Of a DNA stretch of 64,000 bases, positions 35,842 to 44,535 are shown piece by piece; within the stretch, counting starts at the first letter, position 1; every line of letters begins with the position of its first letter. Made by a program: the position numbers and the translations under genes. The DNA comes from Spirosoma arboris (lineage in GTDB: Bacteria > Bacteroidota > Bacteroidia > Cytophagales > Spirosomataceae): the NCBI RefSeq assembly GCF_009754945.1, contig NZ_WPIN01000021.1:62001-126000 (forward strand), read 5' to 3'. Below the pieces are notes generated by a model. It searched no databases and had not been told where the DNA came from. It worked only from the letters and a program-made list of their open reading frames with translations.

Positions 35842-36317
35842 ATGGATAAAGCAAGCGGCTATGCCAATAACCCTTCGGACAAGGGGAAGAAACGTATAAG
35901 GGTATTTCGCGCGTCTTCCATCCAGATTGGCACTGCTGGGCAACGATCGGCGTAACGAAAGAAACCATGCGCAGATCTGACTTTACACTGGAGCCGATAT
36001 TACTCAGTAAATTACTCGCTTCAGATCCAAGATTGCAGACATCCGTCCGCGTGTTCTACAAAGCAAACTACTAAGATGTTAGCAAACTTCACCAGGTAAT
36101 CAATCAGAAAGTAGCCAATGAGTTGTTTGATACGGGCGTCAACTGCGGAGTCGAAACCGCTGCCCGGATGGGTCAGGAGTTACTTAATTTTCTAAACGTG
36201 CTGGGCAAGCTATACCCTGATATTGCTATCGAAGATTGGGCCAACTACCCTACGCATCCAAAGCCCAAAGCCTTACTAAAGCTGCTTAATATTCTTCAAG
36301 GGGAACGATACGTATAA
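35842..36317 (+). pseudogene. GH108-type lysozyme (endolysin), disrupted
   Basis: Starting at ATG 35842, one frame gives SGYANNPSDKG, the part of the family just after the catalytic Glu region; after a frameshift near 35885-35895 the next frame gives TYKGISRVFHPDWHCW, then VRVFYKANY, a TAA at 36072-36074 where the family has Trp, and KVANELFDTGVNCGVETAA with LLKLLNILQGERYV at the end. These are the signatures of GH108 peptidoglycan hydrolases with their C-terminal binding domain. The N-terminal glutamate-bearing segment is missing, so the gene is dead by three lesions. Confidence 0.82.
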
Positions 36318-36411
36318 ATTATTTGAAAAGATGAAACGCAGGAAGTCTTTGCCAATAGCTGGCTTTTACGCGTAGTAGTATAGAGGTAGTCTGTAGTTTA
36401 CGATTAGGCAG

Positions 36412-36458
36412 GAAATGTAAAACGCCCGGTTAGTGATTAGCCAGGCGTTTTACATTTC
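36412..36458. terminator. Intrinsic terminator hairpin
   Basis: A 15-bp perfect stem (36412-36426 with 36444-36458, arm GAAATGTAAAACGCC) with a 17-base loop and A/T-rich base. Confidence 0.75.
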
Positions 36459-36500
36459 ATATTTTAAAAATAACTATCAATTTGTTATTTTTAAAATATG
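36458..36500. repeat. AT-rich 17-bp inverted repeat
   Basis: Bases 36458-36474 and 36484-36500 are perfect reverse complements (arm CATATTTTAAAAATAAC) with a nine-base loop, directly abutting the preceding terminator. It may be a second terminator or part of the promoter region of the acyltransferase-like gene; nothing else is visible in the 345-base gap 36318-36662. Confidence 0.6.
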
Positions 36501-36662
36501 AAAACTATAAGTTATCTTTAATTGGTTTTTATACATACAAATACACTTATTGGCAAATAAAAATCACTAATGAATCTAATTGACCATTAGTCTTATTAGT
36601 AGAGATTGGCAATCAGTTACAAAATAGTTAATCCACATCTTAACTTTGGTAATTTGTTCGTT

Positions 36663-37436
36663 ATGGGTCTATCTAATAGCGTCAAAACATATGTTGCTCT
36701 TGCAATTACGACTTTATTTCCTTTAAAGAACTGGTATATAGTAGCTTATGCCGTTTCTGGAGTGATGTCTTATTTATATAAACCACAAAAAAATAAATAT
36801 ACTAATACATGGGCGATTAATCATGCCTACAGGCTAAACGGTCTATTGGCTGTGATGACCCGTAAAGGAAGGTCTTTTCCAATGCCTGTCCATGGGCGGG
36901 GTGAAGAGCTATTTTTTAAGCAAAGGCCTAACGGTTTGGTGCTATGTTCAACCCATATTCCTCTATCTAAAGTAGCCTTACGTTACTTAATGGAGTGTGG
37001 ATTTAAACCCACTGTTGCCATAGTAGGCGATCCATCTGTTCAAGATTCCATTGCTGTTTGGGGAAGTCTTGAAAAGATACCGGCTATCCATACAGGTTCT
37101 TTTGTCCTACAAAAAGCCAAAAGAATACTGCAACAGGGTGGTTCAGTTGTTGCGTTGGTTGATCATCATTTAGGTGATCCATATTCCCCCAATATTTTTC
37201 GTTTAGCTGAAAAACTGAACAGTGACATCGTTTTTTTTGATGCAGCATTGCAAAAAGATGGTACGGTTGACGTTCGATTTCGTGAATCCGAATGGAATGG
37301 AAGTTCTTGTGCAAATCGGGTACACCAACAAATGAATGAACTCTATCAGCACACGGCTAACTTGCTCCAACACTATGGCAACTCTAGCTATTTTAAGCCT
37401 CCTGTAGAAGTAAGTGAACTAAGTCTAGTCAATTAA
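36663..37436 (+). CDS. Putative lysophospholipid acyltransferase-like protein
   Basis: The start is set at ATG 36663; an upstream TTG at 36606 is in frame. The 257-residue product has a hydrophobic N-terminus (WYIVAYAVSGVMSYLY) and the core GLVLCSTHIPLSKVALRYLM, AVWGSLEKIPAIHTG, GGSVVALVDHHLGDP and DIVFFDAALQKDGTVDVRFR. The order resembles the LpxL/HtrB acyltransferase group, but the catalytic HX4D/E is HIPLSK here, lacking the acidic residue. It could be an inactive or diverged member. It stands alone in the decayed island. Confidence 0.5.
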   Translation: MGLSNSVKTYVALAITTLFPLKNWYIVAYAVSGVMSYLYKPQKNKYTNTWAINHAYRLNGLLAVMTRKGRSFPMPVHGRGEELFFKQRPNGLVLCSTHIPLSKVALRYLMECGFKPTVAIVGDPSVQDSIAVWGSLEKIPAIHTGSFVLQKAKRILQQGGSVVALVDHHLGDPYSPNIFRLAEKLNSDIVFFDAALQKDGTVDVRFRESEWNGSSCANRVHQQMNELYQHTANLLQHYGNSSYFKPPVEVSELSLVN

Positions 37437-37734
37437 GTCGGCCTTAGTGTTTCTATCACCATCATTATCGTCTGGTTGTTTTGCAGCCATATACGTCTAA
37501 TTATAATGTAGAATCAAGTGCATTCTAAATTGAGGACCAGTTAATTCATAGACCGAACACACAAAGAAGGAATATTCATAGGTCTTGTCGAAAATCCAGG
37601 TGGTGTAGTGGATTGTCATGGGGTAACTCACGGAAGGATGTCCATGTGATAAATTAGCGGATAGTCTACAACCTCCCTATCCAATCAGCATAAATTAAAC
37701 GCAGTTGAAACAGAATTGCAACCAAAAAAAATAT
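37437..37734. other. Gene-free gap before tRNA-Ser(CGA)
   Basis: About 300 bases without an intact frame or repeat. I see nothing to annotate other than the tRNA terminator hairpin that follows. Confidence 0.4.
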
Positions 37735-37772
37735 TCCTGTAATTAACTAAATTTCAGCCAATTACAGGAATT
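37735..37772 (-). terminator. Terminator hairpin of tRNA-Ser(CGA)
   Basis: ATTCCTGTAATT on the left pairs with AATTACAGGAAT on the right, an arrangement homologous to the hairpin after the other tRNA-Ser gene at 29581-29617. Confidence 0.6.
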
Positions 37773-37776
37773 AAAG

Positions 37777-37863
37777 CAGAGAGCGAGGGATTCGAACCCC
37801 CGGTACCCTTGCGAGTACTTCTGATTTCGAATCAGACCCATTCGACCACTCTGGCAGCTCTCT
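37777..37863 (-). tRNA. tRNA-Ser(CGA)
   Basis: An 87-base class II tRNA: acceptor AGAGAGC with GCTCTCT and discriminator G, anticodon stem TCTGA/TCAGA with loop TTCGAAA (anticodon CGA), a long variable arm around GTACTCGCAAGGGTAC and T-arm GGGGGTTCGAATCCC. CCA is not encoded. Confidence 0.97.
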
Positions 37864-37946
37864 ATGATTTCGGTGGTCTGCCGAATCGGAGTGCAAAGAT
37901 GCACGATTGACCGTAAAAACGCAATAGCTAACTCAGCAAAAATCGA

Positions 37947-39059
37947 CTACTCACTCATTTCGCCACTAATTGACTGAGCCAGTAGTGTTCGCAAACGGGT
38001 TGTAGCAACTACTCCCCGATCACTTTCGCGGCCAAGTAATACCATAAGTTTGGTGATGGCAGCTTCGGTCGTGATATCGGCTCCACTTACTACACCAATT
38101 TGGAGTAATTGCTTGCTGGTTTGGTACTGGCCCTGCGTAACTCGCCCTCCTTCGCACTGCGACACATTGAAGACCAACACACCACGGTCAATAGCGGCTT
38201 TGATTGTGTCTAGAAACCAAGCGTCTGTAGGCGCATTACCTGCTCCGAATGTTTCGAGTACCAAACCTCGCAGTTTGGGGATGTTTACGATAGATTCCAC
38301 GACCGGTTGTGTAATACCCGGAAAGAGTTTCAGGATCGTTACGTTCGTGTCCAGTACTGTTCGGAGCGTCAGGGACTGGTTAAACTGGTAAGGGCGAATA
38401 AACGGTCGATTATAGTCAATACGTACGCCAGCCGTGGCTAAATGCGGATAATTTTCCGATGAAAATGCATTAAACTGAACGCTTTCCCGCTTGGTAGATC
38501 GATTCCCTCGTAACAATAACGAATTAAAATATACGCACACTTCAGGCACCATGGGAAGGCTACTTTCCGGAGCGTCAGCATCTTCAGGTATATCCATAGC
38601 GGCTGCAATTTCGAGGGCAGTAATAAAATTCTCACGGGCATCACTTCGGGCTACCCCAATGGGTAGTTGCGCACCAGTCAGAATAACGGGTTTGTTGAGT
38701 CCAACCAGCATAAAACTCAATGCCGATGCCGTGTAGGCCATTGTATCAGTACCATGCAGAATCACAAAGCTGGTGTATAGTTCGTAATTCGTCTGAATAA
38801 TACGCGCCAATTCGACCCATACGGCGGGTTTCATATTCGATGAATCAATAATTTCGGGTAGTGTAAGCAGAGTTATATCGAAATCTAACCGATTGAGTTC
38901 GGGGAGACGGTCAAGTACCCGCTCGAAATCGAATGGCACGAGTTGACTTGCCTTAGGATCATAAACCATACCAAACGTACCTCCCGTATAAATTACTAAC
39001 ACAGAGGCAAGAGAACGTTTGGCTGAGGTCGGATTAATGTGAATGGTTCTGTAATGCAT
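37947..39059 (-). CDS. ansA: Type I (cytoplasmic-type) L-asparaginase
   Basis: The enzyme hydrolyses L-asparagine to aspartate and ammonia. The 370-residue protein has the first catalytic-Thr motif in VIYTGGTFGM and the second in LHGTDTMAYTAS, with GLVLETFGAGNAP later. No signal peptide is present. Its length is near the family norm. It heads a minus-strand gene run but lies downstream of tatD by 42 bases, so both may be co-transcribed. Confidence 0.93.
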   Translation of the reverse strand: MHYRTIHINPTSAKRSLASVLVIYTGGTFGMVYDPKASQLVPFDFERVLDRLPELNRLDFDITLLTLPEIIDSSNMKPAVWVELARIIQTNYELYTSFVILHGTDTMAYTASALSFMLVGLNKPVILTGAQLPIGVARSDARENFITALEIAAAMDIPEDADAPESSLPMVPEVCVYFNSLLLRGNRSTKRESVQFNAFSSENYPHLATAGVRIDYNRPFIRPYQFNQSLTLRTVLDTNVTILKLFPGITQPVVESIVNIPKLRGLVLETFGAGNAPTDAWFLDTIKAAIDRGVLVFNVSQCEGGRVTQGQYQTSKQLLQIGVVSGADITTEAAITKLMVLLGRESDRGVVATTRLRTLLAQSISGEMSE

Positions 39060-39101
39060 TAATAGTAAATGGATAATGTCGAATACTCCATGAGCTGTTC
39101 A

Positions 39102-39914
39102 TTAGTCAATACTGGGGAGCAAATTGGCATATAGGGTAGGTAGTAGCGATAATGCGTTAGCAGTCGTATGACGCGCTACCTCATCAAAACTCAGTTGCTT
39201 GATATCAGCAATTCGCTGTGCAATTAGTTGCAGGTAAGCGGGTTCGTTACGTTTTCCCCGATACGGCACAGGGGCTAGATAAGGCGCATCGGTTTCAAGA
39301 ACGAGATGTTCTAAACTAATGTGAGGCAGCACTTTATCGATACCTCCATTTTTGAACGTAGCCACTCCGCCAATCCCTAGTTTAAAGCCCAACTCAATAG
39401 CCCGGTTGGCCTCATCGAGCGTTCCAACAAAGCAGTGAAAAATGCCCGTTAAATTCGGCAGTGCCAATTTCTCAATCAGGTCAGCTGCTTCGGCGAAGGA
39501 GTTCCGATCATGGCCGGAGCGAGTGTGCATAGAAACAGGTAATTTTTGTTCAGACGCCCAGCGAAGTTGGGTATCAAAGGCTATAAACTGCTGATCTACG
39601 TAGGTCATATCCCAGTAAAAATCCAGGCCAATTTCACCTACAGCCATAAAGGCATGTCGATTCAATTGATCGTCAACCGTTGCCAGTTCCTGCTCAAACG
39701 TATCGTTGACATAGGCGGGATGTAGGCCCATCATTGGTAAACACCGATCCGGATATTGGTCAGCAAGAGCCATCATACCTGATACTGTTTCGCGAGCACA
39801 GTTAGGCATCCAGATTTGGCTAATCTGCTGCATTTCAGCCCGATCAAGCATAGCTTTCTGATCGGCGATAAACTGCTGATCGTAAATATGGGCGTGGGTA
39901 TCGATAAGAGTCAT
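39102..39914 (-). CDS. TatD-family metal-dependent hydrolase (DNase)
   Basis: The 270-residue protein shows all TatD landmarks: IDTHAHIYD, VGEIGLDFYWD, LPVSMHTRSGHD, GIFHCFVGTLDEA and HLVLETDAPYLAP. These residues bind two metal ions. TatD proteins act as 3'-5' exonucleases or deacylases in the cytoplasm. It is followed by asparaginase and preceded, 12 bases away, by a glycosyltransferase. Confidence 0.94.
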   Translation of the reverse strand: MTLIDTHAHIYDQQFIADQKAMLDRAEMQQISQIWMPNCARETVSGMMALADQYPDRCLPMMGLHPAYVNDTFEQELATVDDQLNRHAFMAVGEIGLDFYWDMTYVDQQFIAFDTQLRWASEQKLPVSMHTRSGHDRNSFAEAADLIEKLALPNLTGIFHCFVGTLDEANRAIELGFKLGIGGVATFKNGGIDKVLPHISLEHLVLETDAPYLAPVPYRGKRNEPAYLQLIAQRIADIKQLSFDEVARHTTANALSLLPTLYANLLPSID

Positions 39915-39926
39915 ATTCCTTACTCT

Positions 39927-40943
39927 TCACTTATAGTTTCTTCCTTTCCAGACAATCTTCGTCGGCAACAGGTAAAATACTACCGATAGCGGCCCGATGA
40001 TGAGTTGGTAAATTTCAAACAGCAACGCATATGGCCATAACTTGGTTTGCCTTAATCGGCTCAATCCAAACGAAAGTACCATGGTCTGGATCATCAATTT
40101 GCTCAAATAAATTCCAAGCGCAAGTACAGGTGCGAGTAAGGCTAGCAAAAGTAAAAGTGGAGCAGTCAGGTATTGCATGTATAGCATCACGACCATCCAC
40201 AGGGGCAAATTGGCTGCGCCACGCATCCAGCGCTTACGTTGCTGGAAAAATTCTGAGATTGTCTGAACAGGTTTTGTGCGAGCTAACACGCTCACGTCCA
40301 AAAGATTTCGAAAACTATATTTCTGCTTTATAATGGCCCGAAATAGCGCATAATCCTCAGTCACGGAGAAAGGAAGCGATTCATACCCACCAACAGCCTT
40401 GTAAGCTGTCTGACTCACGGCCATGTTATTGCCCATCGCTGTTACGGGTATGCCAACACTACTCATTAAATGTGTCAGTGTCAGATTATAAAGCCAGTCG
40501 ATCGTTTGGAGTTTATGAAAAAATTTCGGGCCTTCGGGGAGGGTCACTCCGGTAACAATGCCTCCGTTTCCGATAAGATATCGGCTCATTTCTGCCAACC
40601 AGCCAGGCGGCACTTGTGTATCTGCATCTGTAAAAAACAAAAGTTGACCCTGGGCCTGTTGGGCCAGCTGTGCCAGTACATTGGCCTTCCCTCTTAAGCC
40701 AGAAACAGATTCAGTGATAGTTACTAACCGAAAATTGGGTCGCTCGTGGATAAAACTGATTACAAGTCCAGCAGTTTGGTCCGTAGACTGATCATTCCCA
40801 ATCAGCACTTCTATCGTTCTATGGCTGTCATGAAGTTGGTCAATAGCTTGCAGGCATTCCAGAATAGTTGCCTCTTCATTGCGGGCAGCAATCAGGATAC
40901 TAATCGACGGGTGATCTGGTGCTGGCTGGTTAGTATCCAGCAT
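39927..40943 (-). CDS. Family 2 glycosyltransferase, membrane-anchored
   Basis: The start is set at ATG 40943, which overlaps the stop of the upstream gene by 14 bases; ATGs at 40973 and 40988 would overlap more. The GT-A fold begins SISILIAARNEEATI, then IGNDQSTDQT, FFTDADTQVPPGWLAEMSRY (DxD), VTEDYALFRAI and QQRKRWMRGA, the QxxRW motif of processive or single-sugar transferases. Three membrane helices follow (LLLLLALLAPVLALGIYL and others). It probably adds a sugar to a lipid or polysaccharide at the inner membrane, and the next gene is a polysaccharide deacetylase. Confidence 0.88.
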   Translation of the reverse strand: MLDTNQPAPDHPSISILIAARNEEATILECLQAIDQLHDSHRTIEVLIGNDQSTDQTAGLVISFIHERPNFRLVTITESVSGLRGKANVLAQLAQQAQGQLLFFTDADTQVPPGWLAEMSRYLIGNGGIVTGVTLPEGPKFFHKLQTIDWLYNLTLTHLMSSVGIPVTAMGNNMAVSQTAYKAVGGYESLPFSVTEDYALFRAIIKQKYSFRNLLDVSVLARTKPVQTISEFFQQRKRWMRGAANLPLWMVVMLYMQYLTAPLLLLLALLAPVLALGIYLSKLMIQTMVLSFGLSRLRQTKLWPYALLFEIYQLIIGPLSVVFYLLPTKIVWKGRNYK

Positions 40944-41574
40944 AAACAGGTTGAGGAACAGCCCTAAACGCATAGCCCCGCTCTGCAAAATAGCCTAGCA
41001 TACGCGGCAATACATACCGCATGGTTGGCCAAGCTTTCAGGCTATCGTGAAATACAACGATCGAACCAGGTTTTGTGTATTGAATCGTTTTCTTAAGGCA
41101 GACATCAGCAGGTAGTTTACGGTCAAAATCTCCGGTAAGCACATCCCACATGACAATGGAATAATTTTCCATAACCTGGGCAGCCTGCGTCTTTTTAATG
41201 CGACCGTAGGGGGGTCTGAACAAGGATGTTTCAACGCCTAGATAATCCTGACATTTTTGGATATTTTCCAGATAAACCGAATCATCCGTTTTCCACCCAT
41301 TAAGATGATTAAACGTGTGATTACCGACCATATGCCCTGCTTCAAGCACTTTGTAGAGCATGTCCCGGTGCTTGCGAACATTATCGCCAATACAAAAAAA
41401 TGTCGCCTGAGCCGAAAATTTATCCAGTTGACCCAACACAAACTCTGTCACTTCGGGAATTGGCCCGTCATCGAACGTCAGATAAATCGTTGGCTCGGAT
41501 TCATCCTCGATCTTCCACCAGCACTCGGGATAGACCGTTCGGAGTAGGAAGTTAGACTTATGAAGAAAAAGCAT
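40930..41574 (-). CDS. Polysaccharide deacetylase (NodB-type)
   Basis: The 214-residue protein contains the NodB motifs in order: IYLTFDDGPIPEVT (general base and metal Asp), GHMVGNHTFNHLNG (metal His), SLFRPPYGRIKK, VMWDVLTGDF and VVFHDSLKA. It removes N-acetyl groups from a GlcNAc polymer. There is no signal peptide but a hydrophobic N-terminus. Its gene overlaps the GT2 gene, so the two likely form a polysaccharide-handling pair. Confidence 0.93.
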   Translation of the reverse strand: MLFLHKSNFLLRTVYPECWWKIEDESEPTIYLTFDDGPIPEVTEFVLGQLDKFSAQATFFCIGDNVRKHRDMLYKVLEAGHMVGNHTFNHLNGWKTDDSVYLENIQKCQDYLGVETSLFRPPYGRIKKTQAAQVMENYSIVMWDVLTGDFDRKLPADVCLKKTIQYTKPGSIVVFHDSLKAWPTMRYVLPRMLGYFAERGYAFRAVPQPVYAGY

Positions 41575-41620
41575 TGGTGCTACAGTAAACGATTGATACT
41601 AAATTAGTTATCCCTAATTA

Positions 41621-41637
41621 TTCAGTAGTCTACTGAA
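41621..41637. promoter_or_regulatory. 17-bp palindrome, candidate operator
   Basis: TTCAGTAG-T-CTACTGAA is a perfect palindrome around one base. It lies in the 203-base gap between divergent genes, upstream of a small CI-like gene at 41778. A half-site TTACTGAA follows at 41642-41649. This suits a repressor site, but no binder is shown. Confidence 0.5.
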
Positions 41638-41777
41638 AGCTTACTGAAACTTTTTTACCCCACTCCCACCCGAGTGTCTAGTATTTGATTGCAAGTATAT
41701 ACCATTACGAGTAAAAATTTGTTTTGTTGCACTAATTAAAAAATTTATAGATTCGGTATCATAAACCGTTTTTCTTA

Positions 41778-42041
41778 GTGCAAAACCCCGACTCCCAAGC
41801 CATCAACAAACGCTTTTTTGCTGCCATCGATGAGCTAGTCAAACAGAAAAAGCTTCGCGGTCGGCGCAGCTTCGCCACCCTCTACAACCTCAACTGGGGC
41901 AATTTTTATCAACTTCGCAAAAAGCCGGAGGGGGAATTTCAACTGAGCTATTTAACGTGGCTTGTGAAGGACTTTGGCATTTCTTCCCAATGGCTTTTAA
42001 CGGGGGAAGGCGAGATGTTTTCGAAACGATTAGTCAAATAA
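41778..42041 (+). CDS. Small CI/Cro-like DNA-binding protein, 87 aa
   Basis: The start is a GTG at 41778. The helical product includes FFAAIDELVKQKKLRGRRSF, NLNWGNFYQLRKK and a C-terminal WLVKDFGISSQWLLTGEGEM. The last segment (SxxWLLTGEGxMF) is typical of phage repressor N-terminal domains. A full helix-turn-helix is likely but not certain. It faces away from the tail cassette at the left boundary of the prophage-like region and ends in a strong terminator. Confidence 0.65.
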   Translation: MQNPDSQAINKRFFAAIDELVKQKKLRGRRSFATLYNLNWGNFYQLRKKPEGEFQLSYLTWLVKDFGISSQWLLTGEGEMFSKRLVK

Positions 42042-42074
42042 AAACGCCGGGCTCATCCCATGACCCGGCGTTTT
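42041..42074. terminator. Intrinsic terminator between convergent genes
   Basis: AAAACGCCGGG (42041-42051) pairs with CCCGGCGTTTT (42064-42074) across a 12-base loop; it serves the CI-like gene and possibly the last tail gene on the other strand. Confidence 0.85.
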
Positions 42075-42116
42075 CTGCTTCCTCTTTTTTAACCAATAAA
42101 ACCTAATCTATTTTCT

Positions 42117-44051
42117 TTACGCTTCCGGATCGCCATTACTGGTATTGAACCAGGCGATTTTTAGTTTAGCGCCAGTCGGATTACCGGGGAACATCAGTCT
42201 CACGTAGTTAAGGTAGTTACTACTAGGAAAAACGCCCCCCGCCGGAATTGGAATACCAACAGTGCGCCAGGTATCATCGGCCACAATCGTAAAATTGCCC
42301 ATTTGACCAGAGCCCTCCTTTTCCTGATCTTGGGGGCTTTGCCCGACCCGACCAGCCACAATATACCCGCCTGTTGGCAACCCACTCCCAGCTTTATAGC
42401 GCATCCAAAGGGTTGTGACCGAACTGGCGAGGAGCGAAACCAGCGGAAAATAGAACCGGAAACCACCCGACAGGGTCAGCTCCATCCCATCTTCGGGCGT
42501 TGGGAAACCGGTATCCACCGCATTTTCCCAGTAGAAGTAGCCCCGCCCGTTGCGGGAGTTGAATTTCCAGCTGAGCGTATTGCGGTGGTCGGTCTGCGCA
42601 TTGGCCCAGGCGCGAATCTGTGTGACAGTGCCCACGATAAAGGCATGGTGACTATAATAGACTCCGTTCCAATCGTAGGTGATGTGCTGCTCACTTGTGT
42701 TGTAGTTGGCGGGGTTGGCAAATTCGTCGGTGGCCGAATCAAAGGGTGCATAGCGAAACTGCGAACTGGCAAAACTACCTTCCCGCCAGAGCCCTACGCC
42801 GAGACTATCCGCACTGGCTTCAGGCACCATCGCTGTCCAGTTTTCTATCTGGTGAACCGGGGTTTGATCCCAATCGGTCAGGAACGTCAAATTGCCGTCT
42901 CCAGCTACCCGCGCGTTATACTTGAGTGGTGCGTTGACAATGAAATTGGGGTATTCGTTCGAGCGGGCCGGGTACTGGGTTTGATCGCCCGTACGGTTAT
43001 GGGTGAGCTTAGTCCAGACGTGCACGGCCCGCCCGTCGAGTCTGACCCATTGTTCTAAAATCACGTCGGTGGGATCATTTTGCACCGCCCAGTTCATCAT
43101 GCGCACTTTTATATAATGCGTTGTGCCGTCGTTTCCGTAGGCCATAACCACCGCCGGGTTATCAAACGTATCCCCTACCTGAATCGGATTGTTGCCGACT
43201 CCTGCCCCTTCCGGAGTTGCCCAGGCGGGTTCCACCGCTTTTCCTTCAGATTCTACCTGCCGGGTGCGACCGCCCCGGTAAATGGTCAGTCCATTGCCTC
43301 TACCCCAATCAAATTGGTTGATTAAGTTGGGTCCACCCGAGAAGGAAATGTGCGCGGGTGAGCCGCCGAAATTCTTCCAGAGTTCAACGTGAATGGTCCC
43401 GTTGTCCAGTACTGCTTTGGGGCCAATCGCCTGCCCCCTGTGCACACGTGTATCCGTGGTGGGCCAATCGGTATTGGTCGTAATGGGCTGATACGCGAAG
43501 GTCTCCCAGGTGGGCAGGTTGGGGCCAACCGAACCCGATACCACGACATGAATGGTTTTCGTCGCTGGAGTTTGCTGGTTATCGGTTTGCTTGGCGGTAA
43601 TCGTTACCGAACTATCCGCTGACAGTCCAGAAGGGACAGTACCAGATATTTTTAGTCGTTTTGCCCCACTCACCGTTTCAGTCACGGCGGTTAAAAAGGC
43701 ATGACTGGCCATCGATAAGAGCGTAATGGTTTGCCCACTGGCTGCCGTGGCCGCCGAATAGGGCACTATCCACTCATAGGCTGAGCCGGGCGTCATATCG
43801 GGCGCTGTTGGCAAACTCAGTGAAGGAGCCGCTGCGGGGGAACACTCCCGAACCGAATCAATCTCAGGGGCCACATCGGTCGTGGCCGCAATCACCGCAT
43901 CAATCGAGGCCAGCCCGCGAAAATAGGTTTCAGCCTCCTCACAACTCCAGCTTGAATACAATAACCAGCGGTCGGTACCGGCTGGCCAGCCCGTCACACC
44001 CGTGAAGGGGTTGCGGATCTTTTTGGCGTATTGATTACTTGTCGAGGGCAT
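42117..44051 (-). CDS. Putative phage tail-fibre/receptor-binding protein, 644 aa
   Basis: The protein has no signal peptide and begins with a short charged region. Residues 75-180 resemble an Ig-like fold (ISGTVPSGLSADSSVTITAK then TIHVVVSGS). The following 450 residues are beta-rich with many Trp, Tyr and Gly residues (AHISFSGGPNLINQFDWGRG, VHVWTKLTHNRTGDQ), as in carbohydrate-binding tail spikes. It is the last gene of the tail block and its start overlaps the stop of the preceding gene by 17 bases. No hydrolase motif is recognised. Confidence 0.55.
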   Translation of the reverse strand: MPSTSNQYAKKIRNPFTGVTGWPAGTDRWLLYSSWSCEEAETYFRGLASIDAVIAATTDVAPEIDSVRECSPAAAPSLSLPTAPDMTPGSAYEWIVPYSAATAASGQTITLLSMASHAFLTAVTETVSGAKRLKISGTVPSGLSADSSVTITAKQTDNQQTPATKTIHVVVSGSVGPNLPTWETFAYQPITTNTDWPTTDTRVHRGQAIGPKAVLDNGTIHVELWKNFGGSPAHISFSGGPNLINQFDWGRGNGLTIYRGGRTRQVESEGKAVEPAWATPEGAGVGNNPIQVGDTFDNPAVVMAYGNDGTTHYIKVRMMNWAVQNDPTDVILEQWVRLDGRAVHVWTKLTHNRTGDQTQYPARSNEYPNFIVNAPLKYNARVAGDGNLTFLTDWDQTPVHQIENWTAMVPEASADSLGVGLWREGSFASSQFRYAPFDSATDEFANPANYNTSEQHITYDWNGVYYSHHAFIVGTVTQIRAWANAQTDHRNTLSWKFNSRNGRGYFYWENAVDTGFPTPEDGMELTLSGGFRFYFPLVSLLASSVTTLWMRYKAGSGLPTGGYIVAGRVGQSPQDQEKEGSGQMGNFTIVADDTWRTVGIPIPAGGVFPSSNYLNYVRLMFPGNPTGAKLKIAWFNTSNGDPEA

Positions 44052-44535
44052 AATCAGCGATGGTTTTTAGCCCCGACACCGTAGCGGTCGAGGTCGTTGG
44101 TGTAGGTATCTGATCCAGTTTTATCCAGTAAAATCCACTGGCGGCCGTAGCGCCCCACATGCGTTTTTCGTAACCGGCCGGCGCAAAATTATCCGGTGGT
44201 GAATAACCCGAATTGGCCGTTGCGACGCCTTTAACAACAACACCGGGTAGTTTGTCAAACTGAATATTTGACCCCCTCGGCGCGATTTTATCAGGTTCTC
44301 CCTCCACTGAGTACACTTCAATTGGGTTGTCATAGCCCGTTGCCTGCACAATAGGATAGCCTCCCCGTGTACCGAGTCGGGTGCGCGGCAAACCAAATAC
44401 GGGAGGCACAACCACCGGAGGTGTGATTGGTGTTGGATCGGCCGTTGTCTCATTCCCAATAAGGGCTTTGGCCTCTTCGAGCAAGTCAATGAACTGATCG
44501 AGAAGGGTTCGGAGTTTTTGTTGATTAGCGGTCAT
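44035..44535 (-). CDS. Phage tail accessory protein, 166 aa
   Basis: A coiled coil (LRTLLDQFIDLLEEAKALIG) is followed by a Pro-rich linker and a beta domain (TRLGTRGGYPIVQATGYDNP). It overlaps its neighbours by 17 and 4 bases, typical of a compact phage operon. Function unknown; a tail-tip adaptor is plausible. Confidence 0.55.
   Translation of the reverse strand: MTANQQKLRTLLDQFIDLLEEAKALIGNETTADPTPITPPVVVPPVFGLPRTRLGTRGGYPIVQATGYDNPIEVYSVEGEPDKIAPRGSNIQFDKLPGVVVKGVATANSGYSPPDNFAPAGYEKRMWGATAASGFYWIKLDQIPTPTTSTATVSGLKTIADYALDK

Noticed and set aside
29624..37863. Integration (att) duplication of a tRNA-Ser 3' end
   Set aside because: The two tRNA genes differ in anticodon and body and each is complete; no extra partial copy of a tRNA 3' end was found.
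42303..43058. 251-codon plus-strand ORF within the tail-fibre-like gene
   Set aside because: It is antisense to an overlapping-operon tail gene and shows no family motif.
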